Source: JBFFMO01 sp041390025
GTDB lineage: Bacteria; Myxococcota_A; Bradymonadia; Bradymonadales; Bradymonadaceae
Direction: 5' to 3'
Assembly: GCA_041390025.1 (NCBI GenBank)
Contig: JAWKQR010000005.1
Location: 124,001-188,000, forward strand
Length of the DNA: 64,000 nt
A program made the translations under genes and the position numbers. Of this stretch, positions 46,300 through 55,288 are shown piece by piece. How positions within the stretch are numbered: the first letter of the stretch is position 1; the number at the start of each line of letters is the position of its first letter. The notes beneath the pieces are model-generated. The model worked only from the letters and a program-made list of their open reading frames with translations. It had not been told where the DNA came from and ran no database searches.

Positions 46300-48329
46300 T
46301 CAGGGCGTCAATCTCTGCGTCGTGCAACGCAGCGAAATGCCGTCGAGGATCTCGCCGGAGTTCACGCGGAAGCCACTGCCAATCGTGCCATCAGGACACT
46401 CATAAGGCCCAAATGTCGCAGCGGTGCTGGTTCCAAGGGTCGTTGCTGGCGTTGTTGCGCCGTATCCCAGAACATAACCAGAGGTCGAATCCCCCGTCAC
46501 AAGGACGGGGGCGCAGATGGGTGTCAGTCGGCGAACGTCGGTGTTTGTGCCCATCCCTGATAGCCCAACGATCGCCTGATTGGCGGGGCAGGTCGCCGTG
46601 ACGGCAGCCAACTTGTTCGCCCAGTTTCCACGAATCCAGTCGCTGGAATGCGGGCCCCGGCCGAAATTGTTGTTGTAAAGCCACCTCCATTTGGAGTGAC
46701 GACTAATGTCCCACACTGCGTCGAGAATTCCGTCAAGACGCCACTGTAGAACGCTGTCGACACGGCGGCGGTGATGGCGCAGGAACCTGACCCGCAGGGC
46801 AGTCGTCGTCCGCTGCGTCCGCCACCCAGTCCACCGCCGACGGGAGCCGTTGTAAAGATAGCGAGGTCGGTGGCGCCACAACTGAATCCAAGACTGTCGA
46901 GCACGTCGCCAGACTTCCCGAACGTCCCGCGTGCAATCATGCCGGTGGGGCAATCCGTCTGCGGAATGGCCGTGCCCACGCGCGTTCCCACGGTCGCAGC
47001 TGGCGTTGCGGTTCCGACCGTCAAATCGAAGCCTGTGGCGGCGGTTCCAGCGACCGATAGCGGTGCGCATGACGGCGTAACTTGACTCAGGTAACCATCG
47101 GCGGTCGAACCCGAGAATCCAACCACAACCTGATTTGCAGGACACAGGCTGGTTATCGGTGCTGCGCCCGTCGCAGTTCCACCGCGACCTCCCGTGCTCG
47201 GAAGACGGGCCGCGAGAGTTGTCGTCACGCTGCCGTTCGCCACTGTGAGGTCTCCACAGATCGTGGCGAACTGGAAAAGGTTGTTGAAGTAGAATCCAGT
47301 CGAGATACGTGCCTCGACACCGATCACGCTTGGCCTAATGCGCAATCGTCAACGAATACACCACCGCCAGGCCGCCGAATTCGGAGTGTTCACGTCCTTT
47401 GTCACGACGAAGTCGTAGACGGAACAATCAACGATCGTTCCAATCGAACAGGCGCCGGCTTGGCACGAGTCCGCCCACGAACACAGGTTCTGGGCATCGC
47501 ACAGCGTCCCATCTGTCACAGGGTTTTGGACGCATGCACCGACCGAGCACAGTCCCGCGTTGCATTGATCGGTGACACCCGAACAATCGAGCGTCGTTCC
47601 ACCACAGGTGCCATTGGTGCAAACATCCGACACGGTGCACGCGTCGGAGTCGTCGCACACGGAACCGTCCGCTTTGACGTTGGTGACGCAGAGCCCATCC
47701 GCGGGGTTGCAGGCCGCGTCATGGCACGCGTCAGCAGAACCCGAACAGTCCACGGCCAACCCTACACACGAGCCGCCCAGACAGGCATCCCCGGTGGAGC
47801 AGAGGTCGGCGTCGTTGCAGTCAGTCCCATCGGTGACAGGTTGCGCTTCGCAGGCGCCGGTCGCCGGGTTGCACACGCCCGTGTTGCACTGGTCCGAGGA
47901 CGACGTGCAGTCGACGGCGGCGCCAGCGCAGACGCCCGCGGTGCATACATCTGTGGTGGAACACAGATCGCCGTCGTCACAGGTCGTGCCGTCCGCGACC
48001 GGTTGTGCATCACATTGGCCAGTGGTTGCGTTGCAGACGCCTTGGTGGCAGGCATCATCCAATGCCGAGCAATCCACATTCGCGCATGGGTCAGTATTGG
48101 CGTCACCGGAGGCATCGTCTTGCGCATCGGCACCGGCATCGGACTCGCCCGTGTCGGGCGTTACCGTAGCGTCGCCGCCGCCGTCCTGGCTGGCGCTGAC
48201 GTCCCACCCCATATCGGAGTCGTTGTTGATGTTGGACACGCCAGGACTGTCGTCACTGCACGCGAAAGCGAGCAGGCACGTGCTCGCAACGATGGCTTTG
48301 GAGGCCGCAATAGTTAGTTTGTTTGACAT
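46300..48329 (-). CDS. Large Cys-rich repeat lipoprotein with C-terminal jacalin-like repeats (frame changes)
   Basis: MSNKLTIAASKAIVASTCLL with lipobox LAFAC (Cys24) is followed by a very acidic linker and six or more repeats of the kind DPCANVDCSALDDACHQGVC / ADGTTCDDGDLCSTTDVC, each with paired Cys, as in disulfide-rich stalks. From about 47400 downward the frame changes several times (near 47385, 47338, 46815, 46775 and 46650). It continues as repeated units of the pattern GG--F-D-CP-GQVVVGF-G------(F)Q-CG, such as SLCPANQVVVGFSGSTADGY and TCPANQAIVGLSGMG, to a stop at 46300. The function is unknown; it is probably an adhesive or recognition surface protein. Confidence 0.7.
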
Positions 48330-48390
48330 CGCGCGTGTCTACGCCCGTGCCGACCGCTCGTCAAATGGATTCAGCACAGTCAGCGCGATC

Positions 48391-49347
48391 TCAGCAATCC
48401 ATGCGCTCCACCTTATCGGCGGGAAACAGTCCATCGACCGACAAGTAGCGCTCGCCGCTATCGCAAATGATGCAGCAGATGGTCTTGCCGGCGTATTCAG
48501 GGCGTTTTGACAGTTGTTCGGCAACCCAAAGGGAAGCGCCCGACGTGACGCCGGCGAGGATTCCTTCGGTGATCGCGAGGCGTTTGGTCATCTCAAACGC
48601 GTCGGCGTCCGTGACGTGTACAATCTCGTCGACGCGCTCATGGCCGCGTTTGAAGTTATCCGTGACAAAGCCTGGTCCGATGCCGATGAGCTTGTGTTTG
48701 CCCATTTCACCGCCCGCATAAACGGGGCTGTTCGCTGGCTCGAAGGCGACGATCTGGATGTCGGGATTCATGGATTTGAAGTACCGCGACAAGCCTTCAA
48801 ACGTACCCGACGTGCCCAAACCGACGACCATCGCGTCGATCTTGCCCTCGGTCTGTTCCCAAATTTCGGGGCCGGTGGTCGCCTCGTGGGCATCGCCATT
48901 TCGTGGATTCGAGTGCTGGTTGATGAAGTGCGTCGAGTTCGGACGTGCCTCACAGTAAGCGATGGCGCGGGCTCGCGAGCCTTTGGTGTGCTCGATCGCT
49001 GGGGTGAGCACGACCGTCGCACCAAACGCATTCAGGATTTGGATGCGTTCGACGCTGCACGATTCACTCATGAAAATCCGCACAGGGAACCCATGTGCGG
49101 CGCCAACCATCGCGATCGCGATGGCGGTGTTGCCGCTGCTGGCCTCGACGAGCTCGGTGCCGGGCGAGATCAGACCTTCGCTCAGTGCGCGCTCGATGAT
49201 GTGTCGCACCGGGCGGTCCTTGACCGACATCGGATTGAACAACTCAAGCTTTGCCATGATGTGCGCAGGCGAGTCCGGGAAGAGCTTTCGCACGCGAAGC
49301 ATCGGGGTCTTTCCGACCATCTCGCTGATGTCGTTGATGACCCTCAT
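48391..49347 (-). CDS. cysK: Cysteine synthase (O-acetylserine sulfhydrylase)
   Basis: It has 318 residues and is a PLP enzyme of fold type II making cysteine from O-acetylserine and sulfide. The PLP lysine is Lys43 in LFNPMSVKDRP; the substrate loop is VEASSGNTAIAIAMVG; the phosphate loop is GLGTSGTFEGLSRYFK; and LAGVTSGASLWVAEQL lines the active site. The start codon overlaps the stop of the OsmC gene (ATGA), so sulfur assimilation and peroxide reduction are translationally coupled. CysK and CysM or a cystathionine beta-synthase-like enzyme cannot be fully separated by eye. Confidence 0.9.
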   Translation of the reverse strand: MRVINDISEMVGKTPMLRVRKLFPDSPAHIMAKLELFNPMSVKDRPVRHIIERALSEGLISPGTELVEASSGNTAIAIAMVGAAHGFPVRIFMSESCSVERIQILNAFGATVVLTPAIEHTKGSRARAIAYCEARPNSTHFINQHSNPRNGDAHEATTGPEIWEQTEGKIDAMVVGLGTSGTFEGLSRYFKSMNPDIQIVAFEPANSPVYAGGEMGKHKLIGIGPGFVTDNFKRGHERVDEIVHVTDADAFEMTKRLAITEGILAGVTSGASLWVAEQLSKRPEYAGKTICCIICDSGERYLSVDGLFPADKVERMDC

Positions 49348-49775
49348 TTTGCCCCCTGCGAGGCTACGATCTCGTAGGTGTGCGAGATGTTCACCCCGCC
49401 ACGGCTCAACATGATGGAGGCCGAACAGTACTTGTCTGCCGACAGTTCGACCGCCCGGGCCACCTTCTGTTCGTTCAGGTCCTCACCGCTGACGATGAAG
49501 TGCATCGTGACATCGGTGAACACCTTCGGAGGCTCGTCGGCACGGTCGGCCTTGAGCACGGCCTTACAGCCCGTGACCTTCTGACGGCCTTTTTCGAGGA
49601 TCGTCACGACGTCGTAAGCGCTGCATGCGCCAAGCCCCATCAGCACCAGCTCCATGGGACGCGCGCCCGCATTTTGCCCACCCGCGTCAGGCGGTCCATC
49701 GACCACAATCGTGTGTCCCGAGCCCGACGTCGCATGAAACTTCACGTCGTGTTGCCATTCGATCACTGCTTCCAT
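49344..49775 (-). CDS. OsmC/Ohr-family protein (YhfA-like)
   Basis: It has 143 residues. The two redox Cys of the family are Cys51 (LMGLGACSAYDVVTIL) and Cys117 (ADKYCSASIMLSRG). Sequence around them fits the OsmC-like YhfA subgroup. OsmC proteins reduce organic hydroperoxides with thiol donors. It is the first gene of a two-gene unit with cysK, which gives a plausible functional link through cysteine and thiols. Confidence 0.88.
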   Translation of the reverse strand: MEAVIEWQHDVKFHATSGSGHTIVVDGPPDAGGQNAGARPMELVLMGLGACSAYDVVTILEKGRQKVTGCKAVLKADRADEPPKVFTDVTMHFIVSGEDLNEQKVARAVELSADKYCSASIMLSRGGVNISHTYEIVASQGAK

Positions 49776-49958
49776 TCATTCACTCCATACAGCTTTGGGC
49801 AGGCTAACTCTGTCGGCGGTCAATTCCTAGTGATGTGATAGGGAATCTTTCGCGATGACCTTGGATGCCACGACCGGCGTGAAGGGTCCAACTTGCCGCG
49901 AAGATGTTGATGGGATACGACGTGCCGCGTCGAACGGCTGTCACCCGGGAGGTCCACA

Positions 49959-50516
49959 ATGTCGACAGAACTTGCACTCCGCGAACGCGCGAATGACCGC
50001 TGCGAACTTTGCAGCGCGACCGAAGGTCTTATGGTTGAGGCTGTCTCGCCGTTTTCTGACGACACGCCTGAACACAACGTTCTGGTTTGCCCAGCGTGTG
50101 CTGCCGCGATGAAGGGTGAGCCCAACGCGAACCCGTTTGGCCTTCAGGACTCCGCGTGGAGCGAGTTTCCGGCGGTACAGGTGGTCAGCTGGCGGTTGCT
50201 TCACAATGTCTCGGAGCCTTGGGCCGTTGAGCTCATCGAACAGATCTATTTTGACGATGCGACACGTGAGTGGGCCGAGCAGGGCCTGGCGCCCGCCGAT
50301 GACGGTGTGCCCACGTTTGATAGCAATGGCACCCAGATCCGAACCGGCGACTCGGTCACGCTGATCAAGGACCTCGATGTCAAAGGCACGTCGTTTGTGG
50401 CCAAACGGGGCACGTTGGTGCGAAACATCCGCACGACAGACAACCCCGAGCACATCGAAGGGCGTGTGAATAACGTGACAATTGTGCTCAAAACAGCTTT
50501 TTTGAAGAAAGCCTGA
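49959..50516 (+). CDS. PhnA-family protein (zinc ribbon plus SH3-like)
   Basis: It has 185 residues. The N-terminus has a zinc ribbon, RCELCSATEGLMVEAV ... VLVCPACAAAM, with two CxxC pairs. The C-terminal 75 residues (FDSNGTQIRTGDSVTLIKDL, DVKGTSFVAKRGTLVRNIRT, TVIVLKTAFLKKA-like end) match the PhnA/YjdM domain. Despite its historical name, this family is not proven to hydrolyse phosphonates. It begins GTGAATG-free with ATG at 49959 and is divergent from the OsmC gene across 183 bp that should hold both promoters. Confidence 0.88.
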   Translation: MSTELALRERANDRCELCSATEGLMVEAVSPFSDDTPEHNVLVCPACAAAMKGEPNANPFGLQDSAWSEFPAVQVVSWRLLHNVSEPWAVELIEQIYFDDATREWAEQGLAPADDGVPTFDSNGTQIRTGDSVTLIKDLDVKGTSFVAKRGTLVRNIRTTDNPEHIEGRVNNVTIVLKTAFLKKA

Positions 50517-50540
50517 CGCGTTGGCGGTATTGTGCCGTCC

Positions 50541-51269
50541 ATGAGATTAGGACTGGTCATCGCCGCTTTGTTGGGACTTTCTGCCTGCGCAGACGCCTCG
50601 TCCAACGAAACACAGCAACTGTGCGTCGATGCCGTACAGCACCTTGAAGCATGTGGCCAAAACACAGATGCCGTTTTTGCGGAAGGTTGCGACGAGGCGC
50701 TGGCTCAAGACCTTCTCGATGTGGATTGCGCAGGCCTCGAAAATCCGGGCAAATCCGACGTTGTGGCTGACCTGCTGTGCCGCGCTGGTTTTTACCGAAG
50801 CTGCAAAGTCCCGGCCTGTCCAAACGCGCTTCCCGAAGATTTTCACGACTGGGGCAATTGCGAAGACCTGATCGAGGCCGACGGATGTGCCGCCTGTGAC
50901 TACTACCGTTGTCGCGAAGAGACTTCTGTCGGTGTGTGCGGCGGCGAAGGTTATTACTTGGGGTTTGGCTACAAATATTGCCTTCGATACCGTCAGGTCA
51001 CCGAACCTCACATGTCTGCCGAGGGCCAGATCTGGAGCGCAAATACTCGCCGTTGTTTGATGGAAACGTTGGATGCGGAAATCCCGGATTCACCCGATTG
51101 TGACGGTCTTATCCGAGCGGGTTATGCGTCGCATCCCAATTGTTATCTGGGCACCGGATTTTGCGAATTGCCCGTGATGGATTGGGCGCGAATTGTGAAC
51201 ACCATCGATTTTGAAGACGTCGATTTTGCCTTGATGGCTGACGTCGCCCGCGACTGTTCAGGGAACTGA
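50541..51269 (+). CDS. Cys-rich lipoprotein
   Basis: It has 242 residues. MRLGLVIAALLGLSAC marks Cys16 as the lipid site; the ATG at 50541 is preferred over the upstream GTG at 50532 because the signal begins there. The mature protein has about 24 cysteines, including HLEACGQNTDAVFAEGCDEA and CAACDYYRCREETSVGVCGG, which suggests an extracellular disulfide-stabilised fold. No family is recognised. It is 24 bp downstream of the phnA-like gene and may be co-transcribed. Confidence 0.72.
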   Translation: MRLGLVIAALLGLSACADASSNETQQLCVDAVQHLEACGQNTDAVFAEGCDEALAQDLLDVDCAGLENPGKSDVVADLLCRAGFYRSCKVPACPNALPEDFHDWGNCEDLIEADGCAACDYYRCREETSVGVCGGEGYYLGFGYKYCLRYRQVTEPHMSAEGQIWSANTRRCLMETLDAEIPDSPDCDGLIRAGYASHPNCYLGTGFCELPVMDWARIVNTIDFEDVDFALMADVARDCSGN

Positions 51270-51289
51270 ACACAAACCAAGGATCTGCA

Positions 51290-51865
51290 GTGCCTTTGAC
51301 AAACTTGTTGGATGAATACATCGACGCACTGCGCGATGCCGGCGTTCAGACTCCCTTTGCCGAGTGGTCACAATTTGACGCGGCGACCGACGACGAGCTC
51401 GAGGAATTGGAAAACGAAATCGGCACGCCGCTTTCGTCCGAGCTTGGGGCGTGGTTGCGGCACCTAACGTGCGCGATTCCGCTGAAGGGCGGTTACGAAG
51501 CGGTACCGATTTCGTCCATCTTGGACCGAACGCAATCGACCCAAACGATCGATTTTTCGAAACATTTGGCAAATATTTTCAGCTGGAATGACGGCCGTTT
51601 TGATGACAATCGGATGGCGAAATCGTACTGGCAACCTGCATGGGTAGGCTTCGCCCGCGACGGCGGCGGGAACGAGTACTGCGTGGATCTGGCACCGGGT
51701 CCAGCCGGCGAACATGGCCAGATTTTGATGATGGAGTTTCAAGACGGGCAGGGGCCGTACGTCTCGGAGTGGCCGACCCTTGAAGCCATGATGCGCGAGC
51801 ACCTCGCGTTGATGAACGCCGGCGATTTTTCGGTCGATGACGAAGGTTTCATCGAGTTCGATTGA
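51290..51865 (+). CDS. SMI1/KNR4 (SUKH) family protein
   Basis: It has 191 residues from a GTG at 51290 with GGAT 6 bp upstream. Family features: FDAATDDELEELENEIGTPL with ELGAWLRHL, and KSYWQPAWVGFARDGGGNEY with CVDLAPGPAGEHGQILMMEF. SUKH domains often act as immunity proteins for polymorphic toxins, but many are free-standing with unknown roles. No toxin gene is seen nearby, so an immunity function is not supported here. It follows the Cys-rich lipoprotein gene by 20 bp. Confidence 0.85.
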   Translation: MPLTNLLDEYIDALRDAGVQTPFAEWSQFDAATDDELEELENEIGTPLSSELGAWLRHLTCAIPLKGGYEAVPISSILDRTQSTQTIDFSKHLANIFSWNDGRFDDNRMAKSYWQPAWVGFARDGGGNEYCVDLAPGPAGEHGQILMMEFQDGQGPYVSEWPTLEAMMREHLALMNAGDFSVDDEGFIEFD

Positions 51866-51892
51866 GCGCATCCACGCTGCCGCTGCGGACGT

Positions 51893-52738
51893 TCAGTAGT
51901 CGTGGCTTAGCGGTCGAACTTCATCGCAAGGCCGGCACAACGCAGACGCCAGCCCTGAGTTTCGACGGGTGCGGCCGGCGACAGCCTTAAACACTGGTCC
52001 GCTTTTGTCCTCGTCGCATTGCAGGCATTCGTTGAGCGAGCCGTCTTCGTTTTGGTAAGGCGCGTTCAACAGGCGAATACACACATCACCACATTCAGTG
52101 CGGGTGTTTAGCGTGTTGTAATACCAGACCTGCGCGCAGGGCTTGGTAAACCCAAGGTCCAGCAAACACTGCAGGCTTTTTTCTTCGCCTTGCGCAACGC
52201 CGACGATACCACATTGGCGTACCGGTGTCGTCAGGTCGCCGTTGCCAGCGTACACCGCCAAGTCTTGCAACGATGAACAAACCCCGCAGGCGCCAAAATG
52301 GGTCACGATGCCGCCGGCGGCCTCGGCGGCAGCCGTAGAAGCAAACGATTGGGTCACATAATTCTTGCCGGTGAGCACGACGGCGCAGACCTCGTCGGTC
52401 GCCTCGGGTGCTGGGACGCTGTACGGGTCGCCGGTGAGCTCCGCCGACGGATTGTCCCACGCATACGACCTGAGCTCCTCCAAACGCGCAGCGTCGAACT
52501 CAGCCGCTTCAAAGACACGTCCGCCGCAAGCGCACGAGGGCATGCATTGCTCCTCGGTCAAACCCGTCTTGGCCACGGGACGCCCAAAAAACGTGGTGCA
52601 TGCCGCAACGGCGACGTCATCCGCCGCGTCTGCATGGGTCGCGTCGTTGTTTGCCGCGTCAGGCGTGACGCCGGGGGAAGACGTGTCGTCACACGCGGCG
52701 ACGACAAGGAGTGCCCACAAAAACCAAAAACGATTCAT
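51893..52738 (-). CDS. Cys-rich lipoprotein
   Basis: It has 281 residues. MNRFWFLWALLVVAAC gives Cys16; the ATG at 52738 overlaps the stop of the upstream esterase gene (ATGA). The linker contains Asp/Ala-rich sequence (DAANNDATHADAADD). The mature region holds about 18 Cys (CMPSCACGGRVF, HFGACGVCSSLQDL, RTECGDVCIRLL, CLQCDEDKSG). No family is recognised. Translational coupling with a secreted esterase suggests they act together at the surface. Confidence 0.75.
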   Translation of the reverse strand: MNRFWFLWALLVVAACDDTSSPGVTPDAANNDATHADAADDVAVAACTTFFGRPVAKTGLTEEQCMPSCACGGRVFEAAEFDAARLEELRSYAWDNPSAELTGDPYSVPAPEATDEVCAVVLTGKNYVTQSFASTAAAEAAGGIVTHFGACGVCSSLQDLAVYAGNGDLTTPVRQCGIVGVAQGEEKSLQCLLDLGFTKPCAQVWYYNTLNTRTECGDVCIRLLNAPYQNEDGSLNECLQCDEDKSGPVFKAVAGRTRRNSGLASALCRPCDEVRPLSHDY

Positions 52739-53722
52739 GGATTTTCGACAAATTGGCTGAAGAAATCCCACATGGCTTGGCTGCCAAAATTTGGCCAGAT
52801 ATGACCGTCGGGATGTTGGCAATAATCGACCGGCAGTCCTTCATCGCAATCATCGTAGCGCGTGCAAGGTGATGGGTCGGTCGCGGTCGCGGTGGCAGCG
52901 CAGCCTGCGCGGTCACGGAAAAAATCCCGGAATTGTTCACGTCCCGCCACCAATTCCTGCGTGCCAATCGTGATCCACGCCGCGGATTTTCCGACACAGG
53001 CGTTGGGGTCAAAATAGATGACCGAACCCCCCACCGCCATCGCACGGTAGTCTTCGCGATAACACGACAACACGCCCGAGAACGAACCGCCGCCGCTAAA
53101 TCCCATCGTGAAAATTGCGTCATTGTTCACGCACAAATTGTTGCGCGTATCTTCCAAAATTTTGTCGAAATAATTCAATTCCAGATCGATACGCGCTGGC
53201 CACGTGGATGGGTCGGCGTTGTAGTCGCGCCACTGTCCGTCGATGGCCTCGGCGACGATCAAAATCGCCTTGTCTTTGAGAACCCCGCGGATGTTTCGGT
53301 CACCCGTTGTGCCGTCCCAATACGCGGTGCTGCCGCCGTTTCCGTGCAAGGCGAAGACCACCGGCCACGCTTTGTCGGGGCTGTAGTTTTCGGGCAATCG
53401 CATGATGAATTTTCGTGCGTAACCGTCGAGCATGAATGTGTTTTCGCCCTCGGGAATTCCGGCACCATCCACACAACCCGGACTGCCAATCGAGACCGTC
53501 GCGTCTGGCGCGGCGTCCTCTCCAGCATCGACACCGGGGGCAAGGTCGGCGCCCGCGTCGGGCGTGGGCGTATTGTTGCTGATGGACATGTCGGGCGTCG
53601 TGGAGCTGTCAGGCGCTGACGCGTCGATGCCGCTCGTGTTGGTATTGTTTGACTCCAGTCGTGGTGGCTTCACCACCGCAAGCGCCCAAAACAAGGGCCA
53701 TCAGTGCCAAGGACTTTTTCAT
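52735..53722 (-). CDS. Secreted esterase lipoprotein, PHB-depolymerase/feruloyl-esterase-like (one frame change)
   Basis: The start MKKSLALMALVLGACGG at 53722 has a good GGAGG site. The frame changes near 53660, after which an acidic linker and an alpha/beta-hydrolase domain follow. Hydrolase features: WPVVFALHGNGGSTAYW (oxyanion region), nucleophile elbow TMGFSGGGSFSGVL (GxSxG), and a C-terminal His in CQHPDGHIWPNFG. This layout is that of the LpqC/polyhydroxybutyrate depolymerase-like family, which cleaves esters of polymers or feruloyl groups. Full length is about 328 residues. It is coupled to the next lipoprotein gene. Confidence 0.82.
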
Positions 53723-53817
53723 CGGACCTCCCGTAGGGCACCAGTCTAGCGCAAGTGCCACGCCGGCGCACTTTGCGAAGTGCGGGGCCGATGTGCGAGG
53801 CACGTCGGGTCAAGGCT

Positions 53818-54735
53818 TCAACCGAACCACGCCAAGATTTGTGGAATGAGCCCTGGCTTGTTTTGGAAGCCCAAATGAATGTCGTGGGAAAATAAACGTG
53901 GCCACCGTCGTCCAGCCATCGTGTCTGGACGGAGCGTTGATTGTTCAGCCAAGGTTCGACCACATGCAGCGGCACCATTGGGTCAATCCGGCTTCCCACG
54001 TACAGCGCAGGGATCGTGATCGCGCTCAGCGCGTGTTGACGCTCGCGGTTTCGTAGTAGTCCTCAAGGTCTTTGAAACCAAAGCGTGGGACGACCACGAG
54101 CGCGTCGAACTCGCGTAGCTTTCGTGCTTTTCGCACGCGTGCAATGGCCGTCTGATGCCGCCCGCGGTCGCTTGCGCGCTGGTGCATGGCGCGCAGCTCC
54201 TGCAGAATGTACTCGCGGTAGAAAAAGCGACGCGGCTGGTCGAGGAGGTCGCGCCCGGTGAAAGATCGATGGGCGCCGAGACAGCCGCGATGGCTGCGAC
54301 GCGCGCATCCAACCCTTCGGATGCGGCCTTCAGCGTCAGATGTCCTCCCAACGAATAACCGACGATAAGAATTCGTGTGAATGCTCGGAGCTCCACAGTG
54401 CTCAGCATCGCACGCAAGTCGGCCGTCAATCCGGCGTGGTAGATGTCTTCTCCGCTGCCATCGGCGCCGCGCATCGACATGCGCAGGCACGAGAAGCCGG
54501 CGTCCATAACATGATTGCAGGCGTCGCGAACGTAGATGCTGTCGGCGTTTCCGCCGAGTCCGTGCAACAGCACAACGAGGGTTTCGGACCCCACATCGTT
54601 GAGCACCCCGGTGACCTCGACGGTGCCAAACATGGCGTCTTCAGCAAGCGCCACGATGTGTTGACCGGCGGCCACCGCAGGCGTGCGCACAAGGCCAACC
54701 AGCGTGGGGGCAACTGTCCAAAAATGTCCTTTCAT
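53818..54735 (-). CDS. Alpha/beta hydrolase, YheT-like (frame changes)
   Basis: Reading across frames gives TLVVLLHGLGGNADSIYV, a nucleophile motif VGYSLGGHLTLK (Gly-Tyr-Ser-Leu-Gly), then RRFFYREYILQELRAM and REFDALVVVPRFGFKDLEDY. It continues with VGSRIDPMVPLHVVEPWL (acid) and DDGGHVYF (His). This collinear order equals the YheT/EMB8 family. Frame changes lie near 54270, 54035 and 53880. The C-terminus PGLIPQILAWFG ends at 53818 in the last frame, giving about 305 residues. The substrate is unknown. Confidence 0.78.
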
Positions 54736-54777
54736 GGTTGTAACCCAGCGAGGGTCGAGGAAAAGCTCAGCGCGGAA

Positions 54778-55263
54778 TCATCCGAGCAGCTTTTCGATCT
54801 CGCTCGTCATCGCCTCGGGCGTCGTGTTTGACGCGTATCGGTCCACGATCGTTCCGTCACGCGCGACCAAAAATTTGGTGAAATTCCACTTGATCGCTTC
54901 GGTGCCAAGAATGCCGGTCGCTTCCGATTTCAGCTGCACGAAAAGCGGATGTGCGTCTTTGCCGTTGACGTCGACTTTGGCGTGCATCGGAAACGTGACC
55001 CCGAAATTCAATTCACAAAACTGGGCAATTTCGGACTCGGCGCCGGGTTCTTGCGCGCCGAACTGATTGCATGGGAAGCCCAGGACCACCAAACCACGGT
55101 CTTTGTATTGTTGGTAAACGGCTTCAAGGCCTTTGTATTGCGGCGTAAATCCGCACTTCGATGCGACATTGACGATGAGCAACACCTTGCCCTCATAATC
55201 GCGCATCGTCGTCTGTTTGCCGTCGATCGTGGTGATTGCGGTATCAAAATCAATTTTGGCCAT
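54778..55263 (-). CDS. Glutathione peroxidase family protein
   Basis: It has 161 residues. The peroxidatic residue is Cys37 in VNVASKCGFTPQY; the other catalytic residues are Gln71 (CNQFGAQEPG), Trp126 and Asn127 (KWNFTKFL). This is the Cys-type bacterial enzyme (BtuE/GPx), probably thioredoxin- or glutathione-dependent, acting in the cytoplasm. The ATG at 55263 has GGAGCG upstream; the longer frame to 55368 overlaps the preceding gene and is not used. It lies 25 bp after the ceramidase-like gene. Confidence 0.93.
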   Translation of the reverse strand: MAKIDFDTAITTIDGKQTTMRDYEGKVLLIVNVASKCGFTPQYKGLEAVYQQYKDRGLVVLGFPCNQFGAQEPGAESEIAQFCELNFGVTFPMHAKVDVNGKDAHPLFVQLKSEATGILGTEAIKWNFTKFLVARDGTIVDRYASNTTPEAMTSEIEKLLG

Positions 55264-55288
55264 GGGGCGCTCCAAGCAGTTGGAAAAA

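Noticed and set aside
47082..48317. 411-codon plus-strand frame
   Set aside because: It is antisense to the Cys-rich lipoprotein, whose signal peptide and repeats are convincing.
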